64,000 nt of DNA, from positions 1 to 64,000 of the forward strand of contig NC_092258.1 in NCBI RefSeq assembly GCF_036320965.1, given 5' to 3'. This document shows positions 1 to 12,350 of this stretch, in pieces. The DNA is from Panulirus ornatus. Lineage: Eukaryota > Arthropoda > Malacostraca > Decapoda > Palinuridae. Position 1 is the stretch's first letter. Every line of letters begins with the position of its first letter. The notes under the pieces were generated by a model. That model ran no database searches. It saw only the letters and a program-made list of their open reading frames with translations, and was not told where the DNA came from. The translations under genes and the position numbers were made by a program.

Positions 1-1098
1 TATTTTGAAAGAATAGTAGTTACAGATTATATGGTTGGGCGGTTGTGGGCTATAGATAGGGATGTGTTGGAGGGAGGATGAGTGGTTGGAAATGAGACGT
101 TTGAGGAACAATATGTGGTGTGAGGTAGTTTGATCGAGTAAGTAATGAAAGAGTAAGAGAGATGTTTGGTAATAAAAAGAGTGTGGTTAAGACAGCAGAA
201 GAGGGTGTATTGAAATGAAGTGGTCACGTGGAGACAGTGAGAGGAAAGATTGACAAAGAGGATATATGTATCAGAGTTGTAGGGAACGAGGAGAAAGTGG
301 GAGACCAAATTGGAGGTGGAAGGAAGGAGTGAAAAAGATTTTGAGCTGTCGGGACTCGAACATATAGGATGGTGAGAGATGTGCAAGGAATGCAGTGAAT
401 TGGACCAATGTGGTATACCTGGGTTGACGTTCTGTCAGTGGATTGAACCAGGGCATGTGAAATGTCTGGGGTAAACCATTGAAAGGTCTGTGGGGCCTGG
501 ATGTGCATAGGGAGCTGCAGTTTTGGTGCAGCATGGTTGAGAGAGCAGAAGAGGGTGTTTTGAAATGGTTTGGGCACATGGAGAGAATGAGTGAGGAAAG
601 ATTGACCAAGAGGATATATGTGTCGGAGGTGGAGGGAACGAGGAGAAGTGGGAGACCAAATTGGAGGTGGAAAGATGGAGTGAAAAAGATTTTTTGTGAT
701 CGGGGCCTGAACATGCAGGAGGGTGAAAGGAGGGCAAGGAATAGAGTGAATTGGATCGATGTGGTATACCGGGGTTGACGTGCTGTCGGTGGATTGAATC
801 AGGGCATGTGAAGCGTCTGGGGTAAACCATGGAAAGCTGTGTAGGTATGTATATTTGCGTGTGTGGACGTATGTATATACATGTGTATGGGGGTGGGTTG
901 GGCCATTTCTTTCATCTGTTTCCTTGCGCTACCTCGCAAACGCGGGAGACAGCGGGGGGGAAAAAAAAAAATATGACAGCTAGAGACCGAGTGTGAACGA
1001 ATGTGGCCTTTGTTTGTCTTTTCCTAGCGCTACCTTGCATGCATGCAGGGGTAGGGGGTTGTCATTTCATGTGTGGCGGGGTGGCAACTGGAATAAAT
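1..1098 (+). mobile_element. RTE-like LINE copy A, 3' end relic, split by copy B
   Basis: Sense-strand 3' portion of the LINE that fills this window. Positions 1-415 match its C-terminal domain in broken frames (WAIDR, then the RPNWRW-type motif near 290-320). Positions 416-532 are its long 3' UTR. The UTR resumes at 972 with the ATGACAGCTAGAGAC block and stops at 1098, where an opposite-strand copy begins. Positions 533-971 are a later insertion of the same family. No intact frame remains. The left end is cut by the window. Confidence 0.85.
533..971 (+). mobile_element. RTE-like LINE copy B, nested insertion, short 3' UTR type
   Basis: Severely 5'-truncated copy starting in the C-terminal domain (VERAEEGVLKWFGHMERM), with that frame open to the element stop at about 778. 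It uses the short 3' UTR, in which the central block of the long UTR is missing. It ends in the conserved CGCGGGAGACAGCG box followed by G and A runs instead of (TA)n. The host copy A is continuous across the site once this segment is removed, which shows the order of insertion. Confidence 0.85.
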
Positions 1099-3521
1099 AT
1101 CTAAAACACTTCACTTCCTCCAGTTTTTCTCCATTTAAACTAACCTCACAATTGACTTGTCCCTCAACCCTACTGTACCTAATAACCTTGCTTTTATTCA
1201 CGTTTACTCTCAGCTTTCTTCTTTCACTCACTTTACCAAACTCAGTCACCAGCTTCTGCAGTTTCTCACATGAATCAGCCACCAGCACTGTATCATCAGC
1301 GAACAACAACTGACTCACTTCCCAAGCTCTCTCATCCACAAGAGACTGCATACTTGCCCCTTGTTCCAAAACTCTTGCATTCACCTCCCTAACAACCCCA
1401 TCCATAAACAAATTAACCTACCATGGAGACATCACACACCCGTGCCGCAAACCAACATTCACTGAGAACCAATCTCTTTCCTCTCTTCCTACATGTACAC
1501 ATGCCTTACATCCTCGATAAAAACTTTTCACTGCTTCTAACACCTTACCTCCCACACCATATATTCTTAATCCCTTCCACAGAGCATCTCTATCAACTTT
1601 ATCATATGCCTTCTCCAGATCCATAAATGCTACATACAAATCCATTTGCTTTTCTAAGTATTTCTTGCATACATTTTTCAAATCAAACACCTGATCCACA
1701 TATCCTCTACCACTTCTGAAACCACACTGCTCTTCCCCAATCTGATGCTCTGCTTACGCCTTCACCCTCTCAGTCAATACCCTCCCATATAATTTCCCTG
1801 GAATACTCAACAAACCTATACCTCTGTAATCTGAGCACTCACTCTTATCCCCTTTGCCTTTGTACAATGGCACTATGCAAGCATTCCGCCAGTCCTCAGG
1901 TACCTCACCATGAGTCATACATACAATAAATATCCTTACCAACCAGTCAACAATACAGTCACCCCCTTTTTTAATAAATTCCACTGCAATACCATGCAAA
2001 CCCATTGCCTTGCCGGCTTTCATCTTCCACTACCTCTTCTCTATTTACCAAATCATTTTCCCAAACCCTCTCACTTTGCACACCACCTTGACCAAAACAC
2101 CCTATGTCTGCCACTCTATTATCAAACACATTCAATAAACCTTCAAAATACTCACTCCATCTCCTCACATCACCACTACTTGTTATCACCTCCCCATTTG
2201 CCCCCTTCACTGATGTTCCCATTTGTTCCCTTGTCTTACTCACTTTATTTACCTCCTTCCAAAACATCTTTTTATTCTCCCTAAAATTTAATGATACTCT
2301 CTCACCCCAACTCTCATTTGCCCTCTTTTTTGCCTCTTGCACCTTTCTCTTGAACTCCTGCCTCTTTGTTTTATACATCTCCCACTCATTTGCATTATTT
2401 CCCTGCAAAAATTGTCCAAATGCCTCTCGCTTCTCTTTCACTAATAATCTTACTTCTTCATCCCACTGTTCACTACCCTTTCTAATCTGCCCACCTCCAA
2501 CGCTTCTCATGCCACAAGCATCTTTTGCGCAAGCCATTACTGCTTCCCTAAATACATCCCATTCCTCCCCCACTCCCCTTACGTCCTTTGTTCTTACCTT
2601 TTTCCATTCTGTACTCAGTCTCTCCTGGTACGTCCTCACACAAGTCTCCTTCCCAAGCTCACTTACTCTCACCACTCTCTTCACCCTAACATTCCCTCTT
2701 CTTTTCTGAAAACCTCTATAAATATTCACCTTTGCCTCCACAAGATAATGATCAGACATCCCTCCAGTTGCATCTCTGAGCACATTAACATCTAAAAGTC
2801 TCTCTTTCGCGTGCCTATCAATTAACATGTAATCCAATAACGCTTTCTGGCCATCTCTCCTACTTACATACATATACTTATGTATATCTCTCTTTTTAAA
2901 CCAGGTATTCCCAGTCACCAGTCCTTTTTCAGCACATAAACTTACAAGCTCTTCACCATTTCCGTTTACAACACTGAACACCCCATGTACACCAATTATT
3001 CCCTCAACTACCACGTTACTCACATTTGCAATCAAATCACCCATCACTATAACCCGGTCTTGTGCATCAAAACTACTAACACACTCAGCTGTTCCCAAAA
3101 CACTTGCCTCTCATGATCTTTCTTCTCATGCCCAGGTGCATATGCACCAATAGTCACCCATCTCTCTCCATCCACTTTCAGTTTTACCCATATCAGTCTT
3201 GAGTTTACTTTCTTACACTCTATCACATACTCCCACCACTCCTGTTTCAGGAGTAGTGCTACTCCTTCCCTTGCTCTTGTCCTCTCACTAACCCCTGACT
3301 TTACTTCCAAGACATTCCCAAACCATTCTTCCCCTTTACCCTTGAGCTTCATTTCACTCAGAGCCAAAACATCCAGGTTCCTTTCCTCAAACATACTACC
3401 TATTTCTCCATTTTTCTCATCTTGGTTACATCCACACACATATAGACACCCCAATCTGAGCCTTTGAGGAGGATGAGCACTCCCTGCATGACTCCTTCTT
3501 CTGTTTCCCCTTTTAGAAAGT
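1099..3521 (-). mobile_element. RTE-like LINE copy C, endonuclease + RT, 3'-truncated
   Basis: Read on the minus strand from 3521. A short leader is followed by the endonuclease with GCNQD, ALSEMKLKGKG, GAYAPGH, VIVMGDL, LLDYMLIDR and GMSDHYLVEAKV. The linker and RT follow, with VEFIKKGGDCIVDW, YRGIGLLSIPGKLYGRVL, AFMDLEKAYDKVDRDALW, GLRHGCVMSPW and LLFADDTVLVADS. Homology ends at FRYL (1099), so the C-terminal domain and 3' UTR are absent. Frames break at about 3050-3100, 1970, 1750 and 1410. The longest open piece is 1971-3098 (375 codons). Single-ORF layout with an N-terminal endonuclease is typical of the RTE group. The clade call is by architecture and motifs, not phylogeny. Confidence 0.9.
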
Positions 3522-3898
3522 TATGTTATCAAATATCTCCAGCTCTGACATTTGAGACTTTGAAACATTAGTTCTTTTAGACTTTCTTGGTAATTTATAT
3601 GCTTCATTCCATGTATTGCACTTGTGATATGTTTTTATATTATCTTTTTGTAATTTAATTAAGTCTCTTTTACTGGTGACCATACAACTAAGCAGTATCT
3701 GAGTTTACCTCCTTTAAACATTTTCTTCATTAAAGTTCTGTCTTTTGTTGCAAATGCTCTCAATATCTTTCCACTTATTATGTGGCTTGGAAGTACTATT
3801 TCATTGATAATTACTCCCAGATCTCTGAAGTTTGCTTCACTCTATATTTCTTTTCCTTTAGAGCCTCTATGTAGACACTGCAATAGCATTATCTGTCC
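3522..3898. other. AT-rich sequence without recognisable feature
   Basis: Between LINE copy C and the diverged fragment D. Many stops in all frames. No repeat or gene recognised. Confidence 0.5.
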
Positions 3899-4190
3899 TA
3901 GGTGTGGCATTAAAAGGAGTATGCATGAGAGAGCTGAAGAGGATGTGCTTAGATGGTTTAGTTATATAAAGATGACCAAAAGGGTATATATGTTGGAAGT
4001 GGAGGGAACAAGGAAAGGGAAACCAGGGCAGAGATGGAGTGAAAGAGGCACCGAGTGTTCAGAGCTGAACATACAATTGTATGTTGGATGTGTAACGGAT
4101 AGGGCAAATGGGAGTAATGTTGTCATATACAGGGAACAATATGTTGTCATTGAGCTGAAGCGTGGCATATGAAGTGGTCAGGGGAAATCA
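3899..4190 (+). mobile_element. Highly diverged LINE 3' fragment D
   Basis: The frame at 3780-4172 contains CGIKRSMHERAEEDVLRWF, then TKRVYMLEVEGTR and a RW.E block. This parallels the C-terminal domain of the main LINE (CGNKKSVVERAEEGVLKWF ... IYVSEVEGTR). Divergence is much greater than among the other copies, so it is either an older insertion or a sister family. Confidence 0.7.
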
Positions 4191-4579
4191 CAGAGGTGTC
4201 TCTGAGGCCACTTTGTGTGTAAGAGGCTCTGATTTCAGTGAATATTCACGATAGTCAGAGATTAGATGTGAGCATACAAGGCCATTCCTTTGTCTCCTGG
4301 TACTCCTGTAGGGTAAGGATAACAAGTATGTAGGAGAGAAAGACTGCATTTCCAGAAGTCAAGCTTCTTCAGTGCCAGAATGATTACTTGGTGTAGAAAT
4401 TTGCTTGTTTTTTAACTGTTCATTTTAATATAACTAATTTGCTGCTTAATGGAGAAAGTGCATTGTACGGTGACTTAAATTCAGTTTCCAAAACATTATT
4501 TTTCAGAGTTATGTACCACATCAAGTGGAATGAATAAAGTATAAAAGAATAATACTTTAAAATTCCATCATCTTTTCAG
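4191..4579. other. Non-coding stretch upstream of a candidate exon
   Basis: No repeat or open frame recognised. It ends in a pyrimidine-rich tract and CAG at 4577-4579, which fits an intron 3' end. Confidence 0.4.
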
Positions 4580-4673
4580 CTCCAGTTGGCCTTACAGAAG
4601 ACAGGAACGCTGAATAGTATTACACAGTTACAGTGGCAGCAAAAGTTGGCTGCCCTGACTAAACGCTCACAGC

Positions 4674-4711
<38 letters not shown>

Positions 4712-4792
4712 CCACAGCAGCAGCAGCCACAGCAGCAGCAGGCCCAGCAACAGTCACAACAACAGCAACAGCAGCAACAACAACAACAGTAA
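4580..4792 (+). CDS. Candidate polyglutamine terminal exon of an unidentified host gene
   Basis: An AG acceptor (TCTTTTCAG, 4571-4579) is followed by an open frame beginning LQLALQKTGTLNSITQLQWQ. It runs through KLAALTKRS into a Gln tract of CAG/CAA codons with a few Pro, Ala and Ser interruptions, and stops with TAA at 4790-4792. No start codon lies in this exon, so it would be an internal-to-terminal exon whose upstream exons lie outside the window or beyond the LINE cluster. Mixed CAG/CAA codons and a non-repetitive lead-in of about 31 codons argue against simple microsatellite noise. Gln-rich tails are frequent in transcription and chromatin cofactors, but I do not recognise this protein. 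A LINE 3' end starts about 60 bp after the stop. Alternative: chance frame beside a CAA repeat. Confidence 0.4.
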
Positions 4793-4854
4793 CAGCAATA
4801 ATAGATATATGTGGTATGAAATAGCCATTTGATATTAGTATTTTATGTATTTGT

Positions 4855-5612
4855 TTTACTTTGTTGCTGTCTCCCACGTTAGCGAGGTAGCGCAAAGAAA
4901 CAGACAAAAGAATGGTCCAACCCACCCACATACACATATATATACATACATGTCCACACACGCACATATACATACCTATACATTTCAATGTATACATATA
5001 TATACATACATACATATGTACATAATTCATACTTGCTACCTTCGCTCATTCCTGTCGCCACCCCGCCACACATGGAATGACAACCCCCTCCCCCATATGC
5101 ACGCAAGGTAGCACCGGGAAAAGATAACAAAGGCTACATTCATTCACGCTCAGTCTCTAGCTGTCATGTATGATGCACCAAAACCACAGCTCCCTTTCCA
5201 CATCCAGGCCCCACAAAATTTTCCATGGTTTACCCCAGACGCTTCACATGCCCTGGGTCAATCCATTGACAGCACATCAACCCCAGTATACCACATCGTT
5301 CCAATTCACTCTATTCCTTGCACGCCTTTCACCCTCCTGTATGTTCAGGCCCCCATCGCTCAAAATCTTTTTCACTCCATCTTTCCACCTCCAATTTGGT
5401 CTCCCACTTCTCGTTCCCTCCATCTCTGACACATATATCCTCTTTGTCAATCTTTTCTCACTCATTCTCTCCATATGACCAAACCATTTCAAAACACCCT
5501 CTTCTGCTCTCTCAGTCACACTCTTTTTATTACCACACATCTCACTTACCCTTTCATTACTTAATCAAACCACCTCACACCACATATTGTCCTCAAACAT
5601 CTCATTTCCATA
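4855..5612 (-). mobile_element. RTE-like LINE copy E, 3' end with long UTR
   Basis: Minus-strand copy whose 3' end lies at about 4855 (the CGCTACCTCGCTAACGTGGG box read in reverse). The long 3' UTR covers 4860-5270. The C-terminal domain (CGNKKSVTERAEEGVLKWF to VNWNDVVYWG) is open at 5277-5540. 5'-truncated near 5612. The 3' tail next to the element is AT-rich but has no (TA)n. Confidence 0.85.
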
Positions 5613-5965
5613 TTTTACCAGTATTTTGATTTCTTTTTGTACAAGAATTGGAACAAAGAAATAGCAAGGTGATAAATTGACTTTAAAGGACTTCACAATA
5701 TTACACTTCTCTGACAGGTTTGTTGATTTTTATGATATCAAGATTATGAAAAAGACAGACTACAGAGATACTGGGATAATGTTCTTAATGATATTTGTTT
5801 GCTGCATTAAACGAGTGTATCTAATTATCTATCCTCAAGTACCTAGGATTTTGCTGTTTAGCAGGGCTGGTGTTTAGTGCTCACCTTGTAACTTCCTTGA
5901 TTGACAATAGTGTTTATCTGTGCATTAATGCATATTGCGTTATGATTAGTCCTAGACTTGGCTGG
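5613..5965. other. AT-rich sequence without recognisable feature
   Basis: Separates LINE copies E and F. No coding or repeat signal recognised. Confidence 0.5.
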
Positions 5966-6305
5966 AACTGTTCAGGCCCTGATCGCTCAGAATCTTTTTA
6001 CTCCATCCTTCCACCTCCAATTTGGTCTATTGCTTCTCCTTGTTCCTTCTACCTCTGACACATAAATCCTTTTTGTCAATCTTTCCTCACTCATTCTCTC
6101 CATGTGACCAAACAATTTCAATACATCCTCTTCTGCTCTCTCAACCACATTCTTTTTATTATCACTCATCTCTCTTACCCTTTCATAACTAACTTCATCA
6201 AACCACCTCACACCACATATTCACCTCAAATCATTTCACCTCCAATACATCTACCCTCCTCCATACAACCCTTTCTATAGCCCGCCACACAACCATATAA
6301 CATTG
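5966..6305 (-). mobile_element. LINE copy F, C-terminal fragment
   Basis: Minus-strand C-terminal piece with MRWFDEVSYERVREM, VVERAEEDVLKLFGHMERM and RPNWRWKDGVKRF (open frame 5987-6211). It is cut at 6305, where the 3' end of copy G abuts. Sequence after the 5' end of copy G resumes about 130 bp further upstream in element coordinates, so F and H may be one older copy interrupted by G with a small deletion. Confidence 0.75.
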
Positions 6306-9300
6306 TTATTATTATTTTGCTTTGTCGCTGTCTCCCGCATTTGCGAGGTAGCGCAAGGAAACAGACAAAAGAAATGGCCCAACCCACCCCCATACACATG
6401 TATATACATACACGTCCACACACGCAAATATACATACCTATACATCTCAATGTACACATATATATATACACACACAGACATATACATATATACACATGTA
6501 CATAATTCATAGTCTGCCTTTATTCATTCCCATCGCCACCTCGCTACACATGGAATAACATCCCCTTCCCCCTCATGTGTGCGAGGTAGCTCTAGGAAAA
6601 GCCAACAAAGGCCCCATTCATTCACACAGTCTCTAGCTGTCATGTAATAATGCCTGAAACCACAGCTCCCTTTCCACATCCAGGCCCCACAGAACTTTCC
6701 ATGGTATACCCCAGATGCTTCACATGCCCTGATTCAATCCATTGACAGCACGTCGACCCTGGTATACCACATCGATCCAGTTCACTCTATTCCTTGCCCG
6801 CCTTTCACCCTCCTGCATGTTCAGGCCCCGATCACTCAAAATCTTTTTCACTCCATCTTTCCACCTCCAATTTGGTCTCCCACTTCTCCTCGTTCCCTCC
6901 ATCTCCGACACATATATCCTCTTGGTCAATCTTTCCTCACTCGTTCTCTCCATGTGACCAAACCATTTCAAAACACCCTTTGCTGCTCTCTCAACCACAC
7001 TCTTTTTATTACCACACATCTCTCTTACCCTTACATTACTTACACGATCAAACCACCTCACACCACATATTGTCCTGAAAGATCTCATTTCCAGCACATC
7101 CACCCTCCTCCGCACAACCCTATCTATAGCCAGTGCCTCGCAACCACATAAAATTGTTGGAACCACTATTCCTTCAAACATACCCATTTTTGTTTTCCGA
7201 GATAATGTTCTCGACTTCCACACATTCTTCAGTGCTCCCAGAATTTTCGCCCCCTCCTCCATCCTATGATTCACTTACGCTTCCATGGTTCTATTCGCTG
7301 CCAAATCCACTCCCAGATATCTAAAACACTTCACTTCCTCCAGTTTTTCTCCATTTAAAGTTACCTCACAATTGACTTGTCCCTCAACCCTGCTGTACCT
7401 AATAACCTTGCTCTTATTCACATTTCCTCGCAGCTTTCTCCTTTCACACACTTTACCAAACTGAGTCACCAGCTTCTGCAGTTTCTCACATGAATCAGCC
7501 ACCAGCGCTGTATCATCAGCGAACAACAACTTACTCACTTCCCAAGCTCTCTCATCCACAACAGACTGCATACTTGCCCCTCTTTCAAAAACTCTTGCAT
7601 TCATCTCCCTAACAACCCATCCATAAACAAATTATACAACCATGGAGACATCACACACCCCTGCCGCAAACCTACATTCACTGAGAACCAACCACTTTCC
7701 TCTCTTCCTACATGTACACATGCCTTACATCCTCGATAAAAACTTTTCACTGCTTCTAACAACATGCCTCCCACACCATATATTCTTAATACCTTCCACA
7801 GAGCATCTCTATCAACTCTTGTCATATGCCTTCTCCAGATCCATAAATGCTACATACAAAATCATTTGCTTTTCTAAGTATTTCTCACATATATTCTTCA
7901 AAGCAAACACCTGATCCACACATCCTCTACCACTTCTGAAACTACACTGCTCTTCCCCAGTCTGATGCTCTGTACATGCCTTCACCCTCTCAATCAATAC
8001 CCTCCCATATAATTTACCAGGAATCCCCAACAAACTTATACCTCTGTAATTTGAGCACTCACTCTTATCCCCTTACCTTTGTACAATAGCACTATGCACG
8101 CACTCCGCCAATCCTCAAGCACCTCACCATGAATCATACATACAATAAATAACCTTACCAACCAGTCAACAATACAGTCACCCCCTTTTTTAATAAATTC
8201 CACTGCAATACCATTCAAACCTGCTGCCTTGCCGGCTTTCATCTTCCGCAGAGCTCTTACTACCTCTTCTCTTTTACCAAATCATTTTCCCTAACCCTCT
8301 CACTTTGCACACCACCTCGACCAAAACACCCTATATCTGCCACTCTATCATCAAACACATTCAACAAACCTTCAAAATACTCACTCCATCTCCTTCTCAC
8401 ATCACCACTACTTATTATCACCTCCCATTAGCCCCTTTCACTGAAGTTCCCATTTGCTCCCTTGTCTTACGCACTTTATTTACCTCCTCCCAGAATATCT
8501 TTTTATTCTCCCTAAAATTTAATGATACTCTCTCACCCCAACTCTCATTTGCCCTCGTTTTCACCTCTTGCACCTTTCTCTTGACCTCCTGTCTCTTTCT
8601 TTTATACATCTCCCACTCATTTGCATTTTTTCCCTGCAAAGATGGTCCAAATGCCTCTCTCTTCTCTTTCACTAATAATCTTACTTCTTCATCCCACCAC
8701 TCACTACCCTTTCTAATCAACCCACCTCCCACGCTTCTCATGCTACAAGCATCTTTTGCACAAGCCATCACTGCTTCCCTAAATATGTCCCATTCCTCCC
8801 CCACTCCCCTTACCTCCTTTGTTCTCACCTTTTTCCATTCTGTACTCAGTCTCTCCTGGTACTTCTTCACACAAGTCTCCTTCCCAAGCTCACTTACTCT
8901 CACCCCCCTCTTCACCCCAACATTCTCTCTTCTGTTTTGAAAACCCATACAAATCTTCACCTTCGCCTCCACAAGATAATGATCAGACATCCCTCCAGTT
9001 GCACCTCTCAGCACACTAACATCCAAAGGTCTCTCTTTCACCCGCCTGTCAATTAACACGAAATCCAATAACGCTCTCTGGCCATCTCTCCTACTTACAT
9101 ACGTATACTTATGTATATCTCTCTTTTTAAACCAGGTATTCCCAATCACCAATCTTTTTTCAGCACATAAATCTACAAGCTCTTCATTTCCATTTACAAC
9201 ACTGGACACCCCATGTATACCAATTATTCCCTCAACTGCCACATTACTCAGCTTTACATTCAAATCACCCATCACTATAACCCGGTCTTGTGCATCAAAA

Positions 9301-9795
9301 CCACTAACACACTCGTTCAGCTGCTCCCAAAACACTTGCCTCTCATGATCTTTCTTCTCATGCCCAGGTGCATATGCACCAATAATCACCCATCTCTCTC
9401 CATCAGCTTTCAGTTTTACCCATATTAATCAAGAATTTACTTTCTTACATTCTATCACATACTCCCACAACTCCTGTTTCAGGAGTAGTGCTACTCCTTC
9501 CCTTGCTCTTGTCCTCTCACTAACCCCTGACTTTACTCCCAAGACATTCCCAAACCACTCTTCCCCTTTACCCTTAAGCTTCATTTCACTCAGAGCCAAA
9601 ACATCCAGGTTCCTTTCCTCAAACATACTACCTATCTCTCCTTTTTTCACATCTTGGTTACATCCACATACATTTAGACACCCCAATCTGAGCCTACGAG
9701 GAGGATGAGCACTCCCCGCGTGACTCCTTCTTCTGTTTCCCATTTTAGAAAGTTAAAATACAAGGAGGGGAGGATTTCTGGCCCCCCGCTCCCAT
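6306..9795 (-). mobile_element. Near full-length RTE-like LINE copy G (about 3.5 kb)
   Basis: The most complete copy. The minus strand runs from a G/C-rich 5' leader (AGCGGGGGGC near 9787), through MGNRRRSHAGS at 9743, to the long 3' UTR and the CGCGGGAGACAGCGAC-like box at about 6320-6350. The tail is an ATT/ATA-rich run. Endonuclease: LALSEMKLKGKG, VIVMGDLNVKL, LLDFVLIDRR, GMSDHYLVEAKV. RT: VEFIKKGGDCIVDWLVR, CSFRSGRGCVDQVFALK, AFMDLEKAYD, GLRQGCVMSPW, LLFADDTALVADS. C-terminal domain: FRTICGVRWFDRV, WFGHME, RPNWRWKDGVKKIL. About 1,000 codons if unbroken, but frameshifts or stops near 9400, 8400, 8240, 8035, 7815, 7605 and 7275 inactivate it. The stop that usually follows VVY-G is altered (TGA region read as CGA), extending the frame slightly. 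Likely transposition-dead. Confidence 0.9.
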
Positions 9796-12306
9796 CCCTA
9801 TGATTCACTTCCGCTTCCATGGTTCCATCCACTGCCAGATCCACTCCCAGATGTCTAAAACACTTTACTTCCTCCAGTTTTTCTCCATTCAAACTTACCT
9901 CCCAATTGACTTGACCCTCAACCCTACTGTACCTAATAACCTTGCTCTTATTCACATTTACTACTCAGTCACCAGCTTCTGCAGTTTCTCACATGAATCA
10001 GCCACCAGCGCTGTATCATCAGCGAACAACAACTGACTCACTTCCCAAGCTCTCTCATCCACGACAGACTTCATACTTGCCCCTCTTTCCAAAACTCTTG
10101 CATTCACCTCCCTAACAACCCCATCCATAAACAAATTAAACAACCATGGAGACATCACACACCCCTGCCGCAAACCTACATTCACTGAGAACCAATCACT
10201 TTCCTCTCTTCCTACACGTACACATGTCTTACATCCTCGATAAAAACTTTTCACTGCTTCTAACAACTTGCCTCCCACACCATATATTCTTAATACCTTC
10301 CACAGAGCATCTCTATCAACTCTATCATATGCCTTCTCCAGATCCATAAATGCTACATACAAATCCATTTGCTTTTCTAAGTATTTCTCACATACATTCT
10401 TCAAGCAAACACCTGATCCACACATCCTCTACCACTTCTGAAACCACACTGCTCTTCCCCAATCTGATGCTCTGTACATGCCTTCACCCTCTCAATCAAT
10501 ACCCTCCAATATAATTTACCAGGAATACTCAACAAACTTATACCTCTGTAATTTGAGCACTCACTCTTATCCCCTTTGCCTTTGTACAGTGGCACTATGC
10601 ACGCATTCTGCTAATCCTCAGGCACCCCACCATGAATCATACATACATTAAATAACCTTACCAAGCAGTCAACGATACAGTCACCCCCGTTTTTAATAAA
10701 TTCCACTGCAATACCATCCAAACCTGCTGCCTTGCCGGCTTTTATCTTCCGTGAAGCTTGTACTACCTCTTCTCTGTTTACCAAATCATTTTCCCTAACC
10801 CTCTCACTTTGCACACCACCTCAACCAAAACACCCTATATCTGCCACTCTATCATCAAACACATTCAACAAACATTCAAAATGCTCACTCCATCTCCTTC
10901 TCACATCACCACTACTTGTTATCACCTCCCCATTTGCGCCCTTCACTGAAGTTCCCATTTGCTCCCTTGTCTTATGCACTTTATTTGCCTCCTTCCAGAA
11001 CATCTTTTTATTCTCCCTAAAATTTAATGATACTCTCTCACCCCAACTCTCATTTGCCCTCTTTTTCACCTCTTGCACCTTTCTCTTGACCTCCTGTCTC
11101 TTTCTTTTATACATCTCCCACTGAATTGCATTTTTTCAATGCAAAAATCATCCAAATGCCTCTCTCTTCTCTTTCACTAATAATCTTACCTCTTCATCCC
11201 ACAACTCACTACCCTTTCTAATCAACCCACCTCCCACTCCTCATGCCACAAGCATCTTTTACGCAATCCATCACTGATTTCCTAAATACATCCCATTCCT
11301 CCCCCACTCCCCTTACTTCCATTGTTCTCACCTTTTTCCATTATGTATTCAGTCTCTCCTGGTACTTCCTCACACAAGTCTCCTTCCCAAGCTCACTTAC
11401 TCTCACCACCCTCTTCACCCCAACATTCACTCTTCTTTTCTGAAAACCCATACAAATCTTCACCTTCGCCTCCACAAGATAATGATCAGACATCCCTCCA
11501 GTTGCACCTCTCAGCACATTAACATCCAAAAGTCTGTCTTTCGCGCGCCTGTCAATTAAGACCTAATCCAATAATGCTCTCTGGCCATCTCTCCTACTTA
11601 CATACGTATACTTATGTATATCTGGCTTTTTAAACCAGGTATTCACAATCACCAGTCCTTTTTCAGCACATAAATCTACAAGCTCTTCACCATTTCCATT
11701 TACAACACTGAACACCCCATGTATACCAATTATTCCCTCAACTGCCACATTACTTACCTTTGCATTCAAATCACCCATCACTATGACCCGGTCTCGTGCA
11801 TCAAAACCACTAACACTCATTCAGCTGCTCCCAAAACACTTGCCTCTCATGATCTTTCTTCTCATGCCCAGGTGCATATGCACCAATAATCACACATCTC
11901 TCTCCATCAACTTTCAGTTTTACCCATATTAATCGAGAATTTGCTTTCTTACATTCTATCACATACTCCCACAACTCCTGTTTCAGGAGTACTGCTACTC
12001 CTTCCCTTGATCTTGTCCTCTCACTAACCCCTGACTTTACTCCCAAGACATTCCGAAACCACTCTTCCCCTTTACCCTTGAGCTTCGTTTCACTCAGAGC
12101 CAAAACATCCAGGTTCCTTTCCTCAAACATACTACCTATCTCTCCTTTTTTCACATCTTGGTTACATCGACACACATTTAGACACCCCAGTCTGAGCCTT
12201 TGAATAGGATGAACACTCCCCGCGTGACTCCTTCTTCTGTTTCCCATTTTAGAAAGTTAAAAAATACAAGGAAGGGAGGATTTCTGGCCCCCCGCTCCCG
12301 TCCCCC
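9796..12306 (-). mobile_element. RTE-like LINE copy H, 5' complete, 3'-truncated
   Basis: Minus-strand copy from the G-rich 5' leader (about 12306) with MGNRRRSHAGS at 12247, through endonuclease and RT, ending at about 9797 just after LGVDLAVDGTMEA. The C-terminal domain and UTR are missing. Open pieces include 11810-12247 (N-terminal endonuclease), 11563-11820 and 9961-10425 (RT palm with AFMDLEKAYDRVDRDALW, GLRQGCVMSPWLF and LLFADDTALVADS). Frameshifts occur near 11150, 10820, 10600 and 10400. The 5' leader is G-rich and abuts (CT)n(TA)n. Confidence 0.9.
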
Positions 12307-12308
12307 CC

Positions 12309-12350
<42 letters not shown>
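12309..12350. repeat. (CT)n(TA)n microsatellite
   Basis: About ten CT units followed by about eleven TA units. It lies between the 5' end of minus copy H and the truncated 5' end of plus copy I. Confidence 0.95.
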
